From Nocardioides oleivorans (GTDB lineage Bacteria; Actinomycetota; Actinomycetes; Propionibacteriales; Nocardioidaceae), in contig NZ_SDWT01000006.1 of the NCBI RefSeq assembly GCF_004137255.1, positions 1 through 34,265 on the forward strand: a DNA stretch of 34,265 bases, in the 5' to 3' direction. Shown here in pieces: positions 13,649 through 20,460 of this stretch. Position 1 is the first letter of the stretch. Every line of letters begins with the position of its first letter. The translations under genes were made by a program, and so were the position numbers. The notes under the pieces are model-generated. The model was not told the DNA's origin. It did not search any database and saw only the letters and a list, made by a program, of their open reading frames with translations.

Positions 13649-13974
13649 GGCAGGTCGCCCTGCGGGTAGGGGTTGTCCTGCAGCGCGACGTTGTCGGGGT
13701 TGAGCTGGTCCTCGAGGTCGGACTGGTGGCTGCCCGGCGTGACCTTGTCCGCGACCGTGCCGGCCGCGGTGGCGACCTTGTCCTTCACGACAGGGGCCGC
13801 GGTCTGCGCCTTGTCCTTGGCGAGGTCGGCTGCCTGGTGCGCCTTCTCCTGCACGCGCGGGTCGTCCTTCACGCGGGTGACGGCCTTCTTGATCTGCTCG
13901 TAGCGCTCGCGTCCGGCACGGGTGCCGAGCACGTAGCCGGCGCCGGCGGCGAGGAGCAGGGTCAGCTTCTTCAT
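13645..13974 (-). CDS. YtxH-like membrane-anchored protein
   Basis: A 109-residue protein with one N-terminal membrane segment (MKKLTLLLAAGAGYVLGTRA) followed by GRERYEQIKKAVTRVKDDPR, the pattern of YtxH-type and related general-stress proteins. Residues 30-85 are Ala/Lys/Asp-rich and should form a long helix or coil, and the C-terminus is acidic and Pro/Asn-rich. A good Shine-Dalgarno (AGGGAG) precedes the ATG. It is the last of three reverse-strand genes (holin-like, DUF3618, this one), 39 nt after DUF3618. The same module occurs in other actinomycetes as I recall. Its stop overlaps the dgt stop. Confidence 0.7.
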   Translation of the reverse strand: MKKLTLLLAAGAGYVLGTRAGRERYEQIKKAVTRVKDDPRVQEKAHQAADLAKDKAQTAAPVVKDKVATAAGTVADKVTPGSHQSDLEDQLNPDNVALQDNPYPQGDLP

Positions 13975-14013
13975 GGTGGTCTCCCTCTGCAGTGGGATGG
14001 TCGATGGACGGGT

Positions 14014-14265
14014 TCAGCGGTTGCGGCGCACGCGCCAGACGACCAGCACGGCAGCCATCGCGAGAAGCGACCCCGCGGCGGCGAGCACCTCGGGCCGGGG
14101 CTTGCCGGCGTCGGTGGTCGCGGAGTCCTTGAGGTCGGAGATGGTGTGCTGCGCACGCGCCTTGACGTCGAGCTTGGCCGCGAGGTCGTCGACCGTCCCG
14201 GCGAGCTGCTCGCGCTGGAGCGCGATCTCCGCCTCGAGCTCCTCGGGCGTCTTCGACTCAGCCAT
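14014..14265 (-). CDS. DUF3618 domain membrane protein
   Basis: An 83-residue protein: an acidic helical N-terminus with the DUF3618 signature (TPEELEAEIALQREQLAGTVDDLAAKLDVKAR, read in parts) and one C-terminal membrane segment (VLAAAGSLLAMAAVLVVWRV) ending in RRNR, so the N-terminal part is probably cytosolic. The ATG at 14265 has AAGGGTGA upstream; a GTG three codons earlier is possible. It overlaps the end of the holin-like gene by 8 nt, so translation is likely coupled. Function unknown; members usually sit beside holin_3_6-type genes. Confidence 0.8.
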   Translation of the reverse strand: MAESKTPEELEAEIALQREQLAGTVDDLAAKLDVKARAQHTISDLKDSATTDAGKPRPEVLAAAGSLLAMAAVLVVWRVRRNR

Positions 14266-14665
14266 GGTGGTCACCCTTCATCGTCGCGATGTCTTCCTTG
14301 ATGCCCTCGATCGCGCGCTCCGGTGCGGGCGGTGCGGCTTCCGCCACCTTGTTCTTGCCCACCACCGCGGCGATGCCCGCCGCGGCGAGCAGCACGACCG
14401 CGACGATGAGGGCCGCCAGCCATGCGTCGACCACGTGGGCGAGACCGAGGATGGCGGTGGTCACGAGCGCGGCAACCGCGAAGAACGCCAGCAGCCCGGC
14501 GACGCTGAACATACCGATGCCGACACCGACGCGCTTGCCCTTTTGCGCCACCTCCGCCTGGGCGAGCCGGATCTCGGAGCGGACGAGGTCGGGGATCTGC
14601 TGGGACAGCTGGTGGACCAGGGCGCCGAGGGTCTGACTCTCCGGCTCCCCGTGCTGGGAGGTCAT
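14258..14665 (-). CDS. Phage_holin_3_6-type membrane protein
   Basis: A 135-residue protein with an N-terminal soluble helix (TLGALVHQLSQQIPDLVRSEIRLAQAEV, read in parts), two membrane segments (about residues 47-73 and 80-103), and an acidic cytosolic tail. This is the layout of the Phage_holin_3_6 (Actinobacteriophage holin superfamily) proteins, which are common in actinobacterial chromosomes outside prophages. The ATG at 14665 has GGGAGGG upstream. It is the first gene of the three-gene module and diverges from dnaG. Despite the family name there is no phage context here. Confidence 0.78.
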   Translation of the reverse strand: MTSQHGEPESQTLGALVHQLSQQIPDLVRSEIRLAQAEVAQKGKRVGVGIGMFSVAGLLAFFAVAALVTTAILGLAHVVDAWLAALIVAVVLLAAAGIAAVVGKNKVAEAAPPAPERAIEGIKEDIATMKGDHHG

Positions 14666-14770
14666 GCCTCGACCCTCCCAAAGTCGTGGGGTGCGCACCA
14701 GCCCGACCCAACCCCCAGGGGTGGTGCGTGCCGATGTGGAGACCCGGGTCCGGGAGTGGGTGCCCGGCCG

Positions 14771-14776
14771 TAGACT
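14771..14776 (+). promoter_or_regulatory. -10 box of dnaG
   Basis: TAGACT, then 7 nt, then the GTG of dnaG at 14784. No Shine-Dalgarno. Leaderless arrangement as for uppS. Confidence 0.55.
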
Positions 14777-14783
14777 CCCCGGC

Positions 14784-16685
14784 GTGGCAGGCCGGATTCG
14801 CGACGACGACATCGCCGAGGTGCGCGAGAAGGCGCGGATCGACGACGTGATCTCGGAGTACGTCACCCTCAAGCGGGCGGGCGGCGGCACGCTGAAGGGC
14901 CTGTGCCCCTTCCACGACGAGAAGACCCCGTCGTTCAACGTCAACCCGTCGCGCAGCTTCTACCACTGCTTCGGCTGCGGCGAGGGCGGCGACGTCATCT
15001 CCTTCCTGATGAAGGTCGACGGCCTCACCTTCACCGAGACCGTCGAGCGGCTGGCGGAGAAGTACGGCGTCCAGCTCCGTCGCGAGGACGGCGACGACGA
15101 GCCGCAGCGCCCCCGTGGCCCGGCCCGGGCGCGGCTCATCGAGGCGCACAAGGTCGCCCAGGAGTACTACGCCGACCAGCTCGGCACCCCTGACGCGCTC
15201 GTCGCGCGGCAGTTCCTCGGCCAGCGCGGCTTCGACCAGGCGGCGGCCGAGCTCTTCGGCGTCGGCTTCGCGCCGCGCGACGGCGAGGCGCTGACCCGTC
15301 ACCTCCGTGCGCGGCGGATCACCGACGAGGAGTCGGTCGCGGCCGGGCTCGTCGCGCTCGGCCGCTCCCACTACGACCGCTTCCGCGGCCGGCTCGTCTG
15401 GCCGATCCGCGAGGCCAACGGTGACACCATCGGCTTCGGTGCGCGCCGGATCTTCGACGACGACCGGATCGAGGCGAAGTACCTCAACACCTCCGAGACC
15501 GCGATCTACAAGAAGAGCCACGTCCTCTACGGCATCGACCTCGCCCGCACTGCGATGAAGGAGAGCCAGCAGGCGGTCGTGGTCGAGGGCTACACCGACG
15601 TGATGGCCTGCCACCTCGCCGGCGTCAAGACCGCCGTCGCCTCGTGCGGCACTGCGTTCGGCCAGGACCACGCCAAGGTGCTGCGGCGCTTCCTGGGCGA
15701 CCACGGCCCCACCGGCGGCGAGGTGATCTTCACCTTCGACGGCGACTCCGCGGGGCAGAAGGCCGCGATGAAGGTGCTCGACAGCGACCAGGTGTTCGCC
15801 TCCCAGACCTACGTCGCCGTGGCGCCCGAGGGGATGGACCCGTGCGACCTCCGCATCAAGGAGGGCGACGAGGCGGTCCGGGAGCTGGTCGCCAAGCGCC
15901 AGCCGCTCTACCGCTTCGCGCTCGACAACATCCTCGCCCGCTACGACCTCGACCGGGCCGACGGTCGGGTCGACGCGCTGCGTGACGCCGCGGGGCTCGT
16001 GGCGAGCATCCGCGACAAGACCAAGGTCGACGCGTTCTCCCGCGAGCTCGCGCACATGGTCGGGGTCGACGTCGACCAGGTCCGCAGCGAGGTCCGCCGG
16101 GCCGCCAGCCGACCCGCCCCGCGCCCGGAGGAACGGCGTACGTCCCGCGCCCCCGAGCCGGAGGCGGCGCCCGAGCCGCCGCGCCCGCAGCTGCCGAGCC
16201 TGTCTGACCCCCGGTTCCTCATCGAGCGCGAGCTGCTCAAGCTCGTCATCCAGCACCCGTCGAGCGTGGGTCGCACGACGACCCACGTCACGGCCGGCGA
16301 CTTCACCCACCCGACCTTCCAGGGCGTGTGGGAGGCGGTGATCGGTGCCGGCGGACCCGCGGCCGGCAAGGACGACGCGGGGTGGTCGACCAACGTGCGC
16401 GGCCAGGCCGCCGACCCGGCCGTCGCCGCCGCGATCACCGAGCTCGGCGTCGAGCCGGTCCGCGGCACCTCGGACCCCAACCCGACGTTCGCGGTCGCCT
16501 ACGTCTACCGCCTCCAGGAGCTCACCACGTCGCGCCGGATCGCCGACGTGAAGGCCCGCCTCCAGCGCACCAACCCGGTCGACCAGGCCCTCGACTACAA
16601 CCGGATGTTCGGCGAGCTGGTGATGCTCGAGCAGCACCGCCGCAAGCTCCGCGAGGGTGCCGTCGGGATCGGCAGCGGCTCGTGA
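14784..16685 (+). CDS. dnaG: DNA primase
   Basis: A 633-residue primase that makes RNA primers at the replication fork. The N-terminal CHC2 zinc site is Cys41, His44, Cys62, Cys65 (CPFHDEKTPSF and FYHCFGCGEGGD). The central catalytic core follows, with the Toprim signatures VVVEGYTDVMA and FTFDGDSAGQKAA. A Pro/Arg/Glu-rich linker around residues 445-475 leads to a C-terminal helical domain for DnaB helicase contact. The GTG at 14784 is chosen because TAGACT is 7 nt upstream and homologues start with the same AGRIRDDDI. Its stop overlaps the GTG of the next gene (GTGA), so the two are coupled. Gene order dgt-dnaG-tRNA-Asn is shared with M. tuberculosis. Confidence 0.97.
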   Translation: MAGRIRDDDIAEVREKARIDDVISEYVTLKRAGGGTLKGLCPFHDEKTPSFNVNPSRSFYHCFGCGEGGDVISFLMKVDGLTFTETVERLAEKYGVQLRREDGDDEPQRPRGPARARLIEAHKVAQEYYADQLGTPDALVARQFLGQRGFDQAAAELFGVGFAPRDGEALTRHLRARRITDEESVAAGLVALGRSHYDRFRGRLVWPIREANGDTIGFGARRIFDDDRIEAKYLNTSETAIYKKSHVLYGIDLARTAMKESQQAVVVEGYTDVMACHLAGVKTAVASCGTAFGQDHAKVLRRFLGDHGPTGGEVIFTFDGDSAGQKAAMKVLDSDQVFASQTYVAVAPEGMDPCDLRIKEGDEAVRELVAKRQPLYRFALDNILARYDLDRADGRVDALRDAAGLVASIRDKTKVDAFSRELAHMVGVDVDQVRSEVRRAASRPAPRPEERRTSRAPEPEAAPEPPRPQLPSLSDPRFLIERELLKLVIQHPSSVGRTTTHVTAGDFTHPTFQGVWEAVIGAGGPAAGKDDAGWSTNVRGQAADPAVAAAITELGVEPVRGTSDPNPTFAVAYVYRLQELTTSRRIADVKARLQRTNPVDQALDYNRMFGELVMLEQHRRKLREGAVGIGSGS

Positions 16686-17188
16686 GCCCCCGCTTCGGAC
16701 GTACGTCGTCGCCCTCCGTCGCGGTCGCGGCGGGGGAGCGGGTGCTGGCGGCGACCACCGCGAGCGACGGCACCGTCCTCGCCGGCACCCGCGACGCCTT
16801 CTACGTCGCCTCCGGCGACGAGACCCACCGCGTGCCCTGGGAGCAGGTGGAGGCGGCCCACTGGGACCGCGACACCGACGTCTTCACGCTCTCCGAGGTC
16901 GGCACGTGGGGCGCCGCACGCCCGGTGCACTCGGCGACCCTCGAGGAGCCGGGCCGGCTGCTCGAGCTCGTCCGGGAGCGGGTCACCGCGAGCATCCTGC
17001 TCCAGCGCCACGTCACCGTGGACGGCCGCCGCGGACTGCGCGTGATCGCGCGCCGGGCGCCGTCCGGTGCCGGCGGGGTGCACTGGGTCAACGAGTACGA
17101 CGAGGGGGTCGACCCCGACGACCCGGCGGTCCGCGCAGCGGCCCGTGACGCCCTCGAGGTGATGCAGCGTGACGTCGGCCTGCCCTGA
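16682..17188 (+). CDS. Protein of unknown function, translationally coupled to dnaG
   Basis: A 168-residue protein starting at a GTG that overlaps the dnaG stop by four bases. It has no signal peptide, membrane segment or cysteines. The N-terminal half (ERVLAATTASDGTVLAGTRDAFYV, RVPWEQVEAAHWDRD, VFTLSEVG, read in parts) has the alternating strand pattern of a PH-like beta domain. The C-terminal half contains RRGLRVIARR and ends in a helix (VRAAARDALEVMQRDV). I do not recognise a named family. Coupling to dnaG suggests co-expression with replication, not necessarily a replication function. It is followed by tRNA-Asn 52 nt later. Confidence 0.72.
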   Translation: MSPRFGRTSSPSVAVAAGERVLAATTASDGTVLAGTRDAFYVASGDETHRVPWEQVEAAHWDRDTDVFTLSEVGTWGAARPVHSATLEEPGRLLELVRERVTASILLQRHVTVDGRRGLRVIARRAPSGAGGVHWVNEYDEGVDPDDPAVRAAARDALEVMQRDVGLP

Positions 17189-17240
17189 TTTCACCCGCAG
17201 CGACCGGTCTTGCTACTGTTTCGCCTCGCTGCACAAGCGG

Positions 17241-17313
17241 TCCCCTGTAGCTCAATTGGCAGAGCATTCGACTGTTAATCGGAGGGTTGTTGGTTCGAGT
17301 CCAACCGGGGGAG
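17241..17313 (+). tRNA. tRNA-Asn (GTT)
   Basis: A 73-nt tRNA. The acceptor stem TCCCCTG pairs with CGGGGGA (17306-17312), discriminator G at 17313; D-arm GCTC...GAGC, anticodon loop with GTT at 17274-17276, T-arm with GGTTCGAGTCC. CCA is not encoded. A tRNA-Asn also lies near dnaG in M. tuberculosis. A strong hairpin follows. Confidence 0.97.
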
Positions 17314-17318
17314 CGGTA

Positions 17319-17350
17319 GAAGGGCCCGAGGCGCAAGCCTCGGGCCCTTC
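17319..17350 (+). terminator. Strong terminator hairpin after tRNA-Asn
   Basis: A perfect 14-bp stem (17319-17332 with 17337-17350) closed by a GCAA tetraloop of the stable GNRA class. No T-tract follows (next bases GTCTGC), as is common in Actinobacteria. A second hairpin, CTCCAC-GCCGTT-GTGGAG, follows at 17356-17373 and may back it up. Confidence 0.85.
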
Positions 17351-17467
17351 GTCTGCTCCACGCCGTTGTGGAGTGGCGACCCCGAAACCCCATGCCACGC
17401 GCCAGGGCCGCCGAGACCACTGTCGGAGGCCGACGTTTCGGCACATGACGACCTCCGGTTGCCACGA

Positions 17468-17506
17468 CGTAACGCTTTGAGCCCCACGTGTGAACTGTGC
17501 GTTACG
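17468..17506. promoter_or_regulatory. Inverted repeat upstream of the roadblock-like gene
   Basis: CGTAACGC (17468-17475) and GCGTTACG (17499-17506) are perfect 8-bp complements with a 23-nt spacer containing CACGTG. Centre about 58 bp upstream of the next start codon. Candidate operator for an unknown regulator; no gene fits in 17374-17544. Confidence 0.35.
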
Positions 17507-17544
17507 GCGCCAGGAACCGCCCGGACGTGGGTGAGGCTGGCGCC

Positions 17545-18357
17545 ATGAGCGCGGAACAGTTCGACGACGTGGCCGTCGAGGCCGGATTCGTCGTGCGCCC
17601 GGACGGAACGGTGGTGGGCGACGACGGTGCCTCGGGCGCGCTCGCCGCGGCCCTTCCCTACACCGGTCGCCTGGCGCGGCGGATGGGGGAGCTGGTCGAT
17701 GCGGGCGACCTGCGGCTGATGGAGGCGTTCGGCCGGCGCCGGCTGTCGGTCGGGGTCACCTGGACCCCTGCGGGCGAGGGCACCTTCCGCGCCGCGGTGA
17801 CGCCGCTCGAGGAGCGCGTCGTGCCGAACTTCACGGTCGTCGGCGCGGTGGACACCTCGGCGGCGGTCGACCACTGCCTCTCCCGCATCATGGCGGTCGA
17901 GGGGGTGCAGTGGAGCTCGGTCGTCACGGCCGGGTCGCGCGTCATCGCCGCGCGGGGCGAGCGCCAGGAGCTGCACCACCTCGCCGAGGTGGGCAACCGG
18001 ATGCTCGCGATCCTGCGCTCGCTGGAGGACCAGCACGCGACCGGGTTCATGCGCCTGCGCTTCGAGCAGGGGGCCGTGATCGGCGCGTCGATCGGGCGGC
18101 ACGCCCTCGTCGCCCTCGCCACGAACGCCGAGGACGGTGAGCTCGTCTCGATGATCGACGAGATCCGTGCGATCCTCGCCGACCACGACCTCGCGTCGGT
18201 GGCGACCGAGTTCGACCCCGACGCCGTCGACCTCCCCGAGCCGGAGCCGGTGGTCGAGCACGAGCAGGCCGGCCCACCGCCGTTGGTCGGTGCGCGCTTC
18301 GGGGGGCAGCGCGCCGAGCGCAAGCCGCGCCGCTCCCGCTTCCGCAGCAGGTCCTAG
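17545..18357 (+). CDS. Roadblock/LC7-like protein, function unknown
   Basis: A 270-residue cytosolic protein. The central part (about residues 95-210) has a strand-helix pattern like roadblock/LC7 domains: VVTAGSRVIAARGE, a helix with RMLAILRSLEDQ, MRLRFEQGAVIGASIGRHALVALATN, then a final helix SMIDEIRAIL. The C-terminal 50 residues are Pro/Glu-rich, then strongly basic (ending RKPRRSRFRSRS), perhaps for contact with membrane or nucleic acid. The ATG at 17545 has GAGGCT 6 nt upstream, so it may be leaderless. In actinomycetes roadblock proteins often work with GTPases or kinases, but none is adjacent. The family call is by pattern only. It is convergent with the PIG-L gene, six bases between stops. 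Confidence 0.6.
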   Translation: MSAEQFDDVAVEAGFVVRPDGTVVGDDGASGALAAALPYTGRLARRMGELVDAGDLRLMEAFGRRRLSVGVTWTPAGEGTFRAAVTPLEERVVPNFTVVGAVDTSAAVDHCLSRIMAVEGVQWSSVVTAGSRVIAARGERQELHHLAEVGNRMLAILRSLEDQHATGFMRLRFEQGAVIGASIGRHALVALATNAEDGELVSMIDEIRAILADHDLASVATEFDPDAVDLPEPEPVVEHEQAGPPPLVGARFGGQRAERKPRRSRFRSRS

Positions 18358-18370
18358 GGGGCTCAGCCCC
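18358..18370. terminator. Hairpin over the stop of the PIG-L gene
   Basis: GGGGC, TCA, GCCCC with extra GC pairing potential; the TCA in the loop or closing region is the stop codon of the reverse-strand PIG-L gene, and the left arm begins directly after the TAG of the forward gene. Short but GC-only. Confidence 0.35.
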
Positions 18371-19124
18371 AGCCGAGCGGGAAGACCTCGAACGTCGCCG
18401 CGTGCGTGACGCCGAGTCCCTGGCCGCCGCCGCGGAGGATGCCGTCGAGGAACTCCTCGGGGTCCCAGCCCTCCCACCCGAGGCCGTCGATGTAGGCCTG
18501 GTGCTCCTGGAGGGACGCGACGCCGGCGCCGAAGGTGTCGGTGACGTCGACCGCGTGCGTCGACTGCGGCGAGCTGCCTGACCACACCGCGCGCACCCCG
18601 CCCCACGGCTCGAGGCCGTCGGTGAGCTGCTCGGGGAAGATCCAGCGGTTCCCGGCGTCGCGGACCGCGTCGAGCAGTGCCCTCCCGACGGCGATGTGGT
18701 CGGCCTGGTTGAGGTTCGTCCCACCGAAGGTCTCGCGGAAGTTGATGGTCAGCGCGATGTCGGGACGCTGCTCGCGCACCACCTGGGCGATCGCGCGCCT
18801 CAGCGCCACGCCGTACTCCAGGATGCCGTCGGGCAGCCGCAGGAAGACGACCTCGTCCACGCCGACGACCGCCGCCGAGGCGATCTCCTCGGCCTCGCGG
18901 ACAGGGGCGCACTCGTCGGGGTGGAGCCCGTCGATGCCGGCCTCGCCGCTGGTCACCATGCAGTAGACGACGCGCTTGCCCTGGCCGGTCCAGCGCGCCA
19001 CCGCGGCCGCGGCGCCGTACTCGATGTCGTCGGGGTGCGCGACCACGAAGAGTGCGCTCTCCCAGTCCTCGGGGAGCGGCTCGTAGGACGGCGGGGCGGG
19101 GCGGTCGGCGGGACGGTCGGTCAT
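18363..19124 (-). CDS. PIG-L (LmbE-like) family deacetylase
   Basis: A 253-residue zinc deacetylase fold of the type that removes acetyl groups from N-acetylglucosamine-linked substrates (MshB, Mca and relatives). The metal motif AHPDDIEYG places His30 and Asp33, and a later ADHIAVGRALLDA supplies another His. NFRETFGGTNLNQADH is typical of a subfamily of hypothetical PIG-L enzymes. The true substrate is unknown; a role in mycothiol metabolism is possible but the sequence is not clearly MshB or Mca. The ATG at 19124 has CATGCT 6 nt upstream and no Shine-Dalgarno, a possible leaderless start; an in-frame start 21 codons upstream is less likely. Divergent from the sulfite-oxidase-like gene. Confidence 0.88.
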   Translation of the reverse strand: MTDRPADRPAPPSYEPLPEDWESALFVVAHPDDIEYGAAAAVARWTGQGKRVVYCMVTSGEAGIDGLHPDECAPVREAEEIASAAVVGVDEVVFLRLPDGILEYGVALRRAIAQVVREQRPDIALTINFRETFGGTNLNQADHIAVGRALLDAVRDAGNRWIFPEQLTDGLEPWGGVRAVWSGSSPQSTHAVDVTDTFGAGVASLQEHQAYIDGLGWEGWDPEEFLDGILRGGGQGLGVTHAATFEVFPLGWG

Positions 19125-19201
19125 GTCCCGAGCATGGCACCCGGCGGCCCGGGTGTCTGCCCGCGGCTGGCACCGGGCATCGGACAAACCTTCAGTGAAA
19201 T

Positions 19202-19223
19202 GAGTGACTTACTCGGTTATGGT
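19202..19223 (+). promoter_or_regulatory. Promoter and operator-like repeat of the SUOX-family gene
   Basis: TATGGT (19218-19223) stands 6 nt before the ATG at 19230, a leaderless layout. Directly upstream, in the spacer, GAGT-GACTT-ACTC (19202-19214) is a short palindrome well placed for a repressor. Confidence 0.5.
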
Positions 19224-19229
19224 CGTGCG

Positions 19230-20435
19230 ATGACCGAGATCGCTCCCACCCGACGTGGCCTGCTGGCCGGTGCTGCCGTGGCCGGCGTCGCCGCCCTCGT
19301 CCCCGCCTCGCTGTGGCGCTCCTCGCCGGCGAGTGCGCAGCCCCCGTTCATCCTCAAGCCCACGCCGCCCGAGTGGTTCGTCGACCACGGCACCAACGCG
19401 GAGATGCTGTGGGGATCGGTCGATCGCCGGCGCTACCTCACTCCCCAGTCGCGCCTGTTCGTGCGCAACCACACGCGCACCCCCACCATCAGCCGGACCG
19501 GCTACGCCCTCCGGGTGTACGGCGACGGGCTGGCCACGCCGCGCACCGAGTCCGAGGCGCTCACCCTGACCCTCGACGACCTCCAGCGGCTGCCCCGCCA
19601 CGAGCTGACCGCCGCGCACGAGTGCACCGGCAATGGACGACGCTTCTTCACCGAGCAGCAGGGCGAGACCGTGTCGGGCACGCCGTGGGCACTGGGCTCG
19701 GTGGGCACCGTGAGGTGGACCGGCGTCCGACTGCGTGACGTGCTGCGACGGCTCGGGCTGGCGCCCGACGCGGTCTCGGTCCAGGCGAGCGGGCTCGACG
19801 ACCCCTACGTCTCGGGTGGCATCGACTACGGCCGCGTGCGACGCCCGTTCCCGGTCGCGAAGGCCCTCGACGACGCGCTGCTCGCGTGGGGCATGAACGG
19901 CGAGGAGCTGTTGCCCGACCACGGCTTCCCGCTCCGGCTGGTCCTGCCCGGCTGGGTGGGCATCGCCAGCATCAAGTGGCTCGGCTCCCTCGAGGTGGCG
20001 CGCACCGAGCTGACCTCGCCCTGGAACACGACCTGGTACCGGATGACGGGTCCGCAGTGGCCCGCCGACTCGCCGCCGCTCACGGTCAACCCCGTGCGCT
20101 CGGCCTGGGAGCTCGCCGCGGGCGCGACGCTGCCCTCGCGCCCGACCACGCTGACCGGCCGCTCCTGGAGTGGCGCCGGGCGGATCACCAGGGTCTCGGT
20201 GAGCCTCGACGACGGACGGTCGTGGCGCACGGCCGCGCTCGATCGCAGGTCGCAGCAGGACCGGGGCTGGACCCAGTGGTCGGTGCGTTGCCCGCGGCTG
20301 CGGCCCGGCGCCCGACACCTGATGGCCCGTGCCACCGACGAGGCCGGACGCACCCAGCCGCTGGTGGCGGCCGCCAACAGCCAGGGCTACTTCTTCGACG
20401 CCGTCGTCCGGCACCCGGTCCAGGTGGCTGCCTGA
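19230..20435 (+). CDS. Tat-exported sulfite-oxidase-family molybdopterin enzyme
   Basis: A 401-residue molybdenum-cofactor oxidoreductase of the SUOX fold, exported folded by Tat (signal PTRRGLLAGAAVAG with the twin Arg at residues 8-9, cleaved near SPASAQP). The Mo-ligating cysteine is Cys132 in AHECTGNGRRFF. A C-terminal immunoglobulin-like dimerisation domain starts near residue 290 (VNPVRSAWELAAG, then ITRVSVSLDDGRSWRTA). It could oxidise sulfite or reduce an S-oxide; no heme or partner subunit is adjacent, so the electron acceptor is unknown. The start is set by TATGGT 6 nt upstream. Convergent with the DUF1501 gene through a hairpin that contains both stops. Confidence 0.9.
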   Translation: MTEIAPTRRGLLAGAAVAGVAALVPASLWRSSPASAQPPFILKPTPPEWFVDHGTNAEMLWGSVDRRRYLTPQSRLFVRNHTRTPTISRTGYALRVYGDGLATPRTESEALTLTLDDLQRLPRHELTAAHECTGNGRRFFTEQQGETVSGTPWALGSVGTVRWTGVRLRDVLRRLGLAPDAVSVQASGLDDPYVSGGIDYGRVRRPFPVAKALDDALLAWGMNGEELLPDHGFPLRLVLPGWVGIASIKWLGSLEVARTELTSPWNTTWYRMTGPQWPADSPPLTVNPVRSAWELAAGATLPSRPTTLTGRSWSGAGRITRVSVSLDDGRSWRTAALDRRSQQDRGWTQWSVRCPRLRPGARHLMARATDEAGRTQPLVAAANSQGYFFDAVVRHPVQVAA

Positions 20436-20460
20436 CCGGTCCCCGGGCGTCGGCTCAGGC
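20430..20460. terminator. Bidirectional hairpin containing both stops (SUOX / DUF1501)
   Basis: GCCTGA (20430-20435) pairs with TCAGGC (20455-20460); TGA is the forward stop and TCA is the reverse stop. CCG and CGG extend the stem with one bulged C. The loop is about 12 nt and GC-rich. Confidence 0.5.

Noticed and set aside
14258..14665. Holin-like gene as a prophage remnant
   Set aside because: No other phage gene, attachment site or integrase nearby; this family is common in actinobacterial chromosomes together with DUF3618.
14271..16637. 788-codon reverse ORF opposite dnaG, and similar long antisense ORFs opposite glyS (5553-7412), DUF1800 (21719-23539) and the GAF kinase (24396-26129)
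   Set aside because: High GC removes stops from antisense frames; the opposite strand holds full conserved domains in each case.
17169..17480. Plus-strand ORF across tRNA-Asn reading VAQLAEHSTVNRRVVGSS
   Set aside because: This is the classic false translation of a tRNA-Asn gene; the reverse-frame ORFs there (GLEPTTLRL-type) are the same artefact.
17241..17506. Attachment site of an integrated element at tRNA-Asn
   Set aside because: No integrase and no repeated tRNA 3' end downstream; the region after the tRNA is a terminator.
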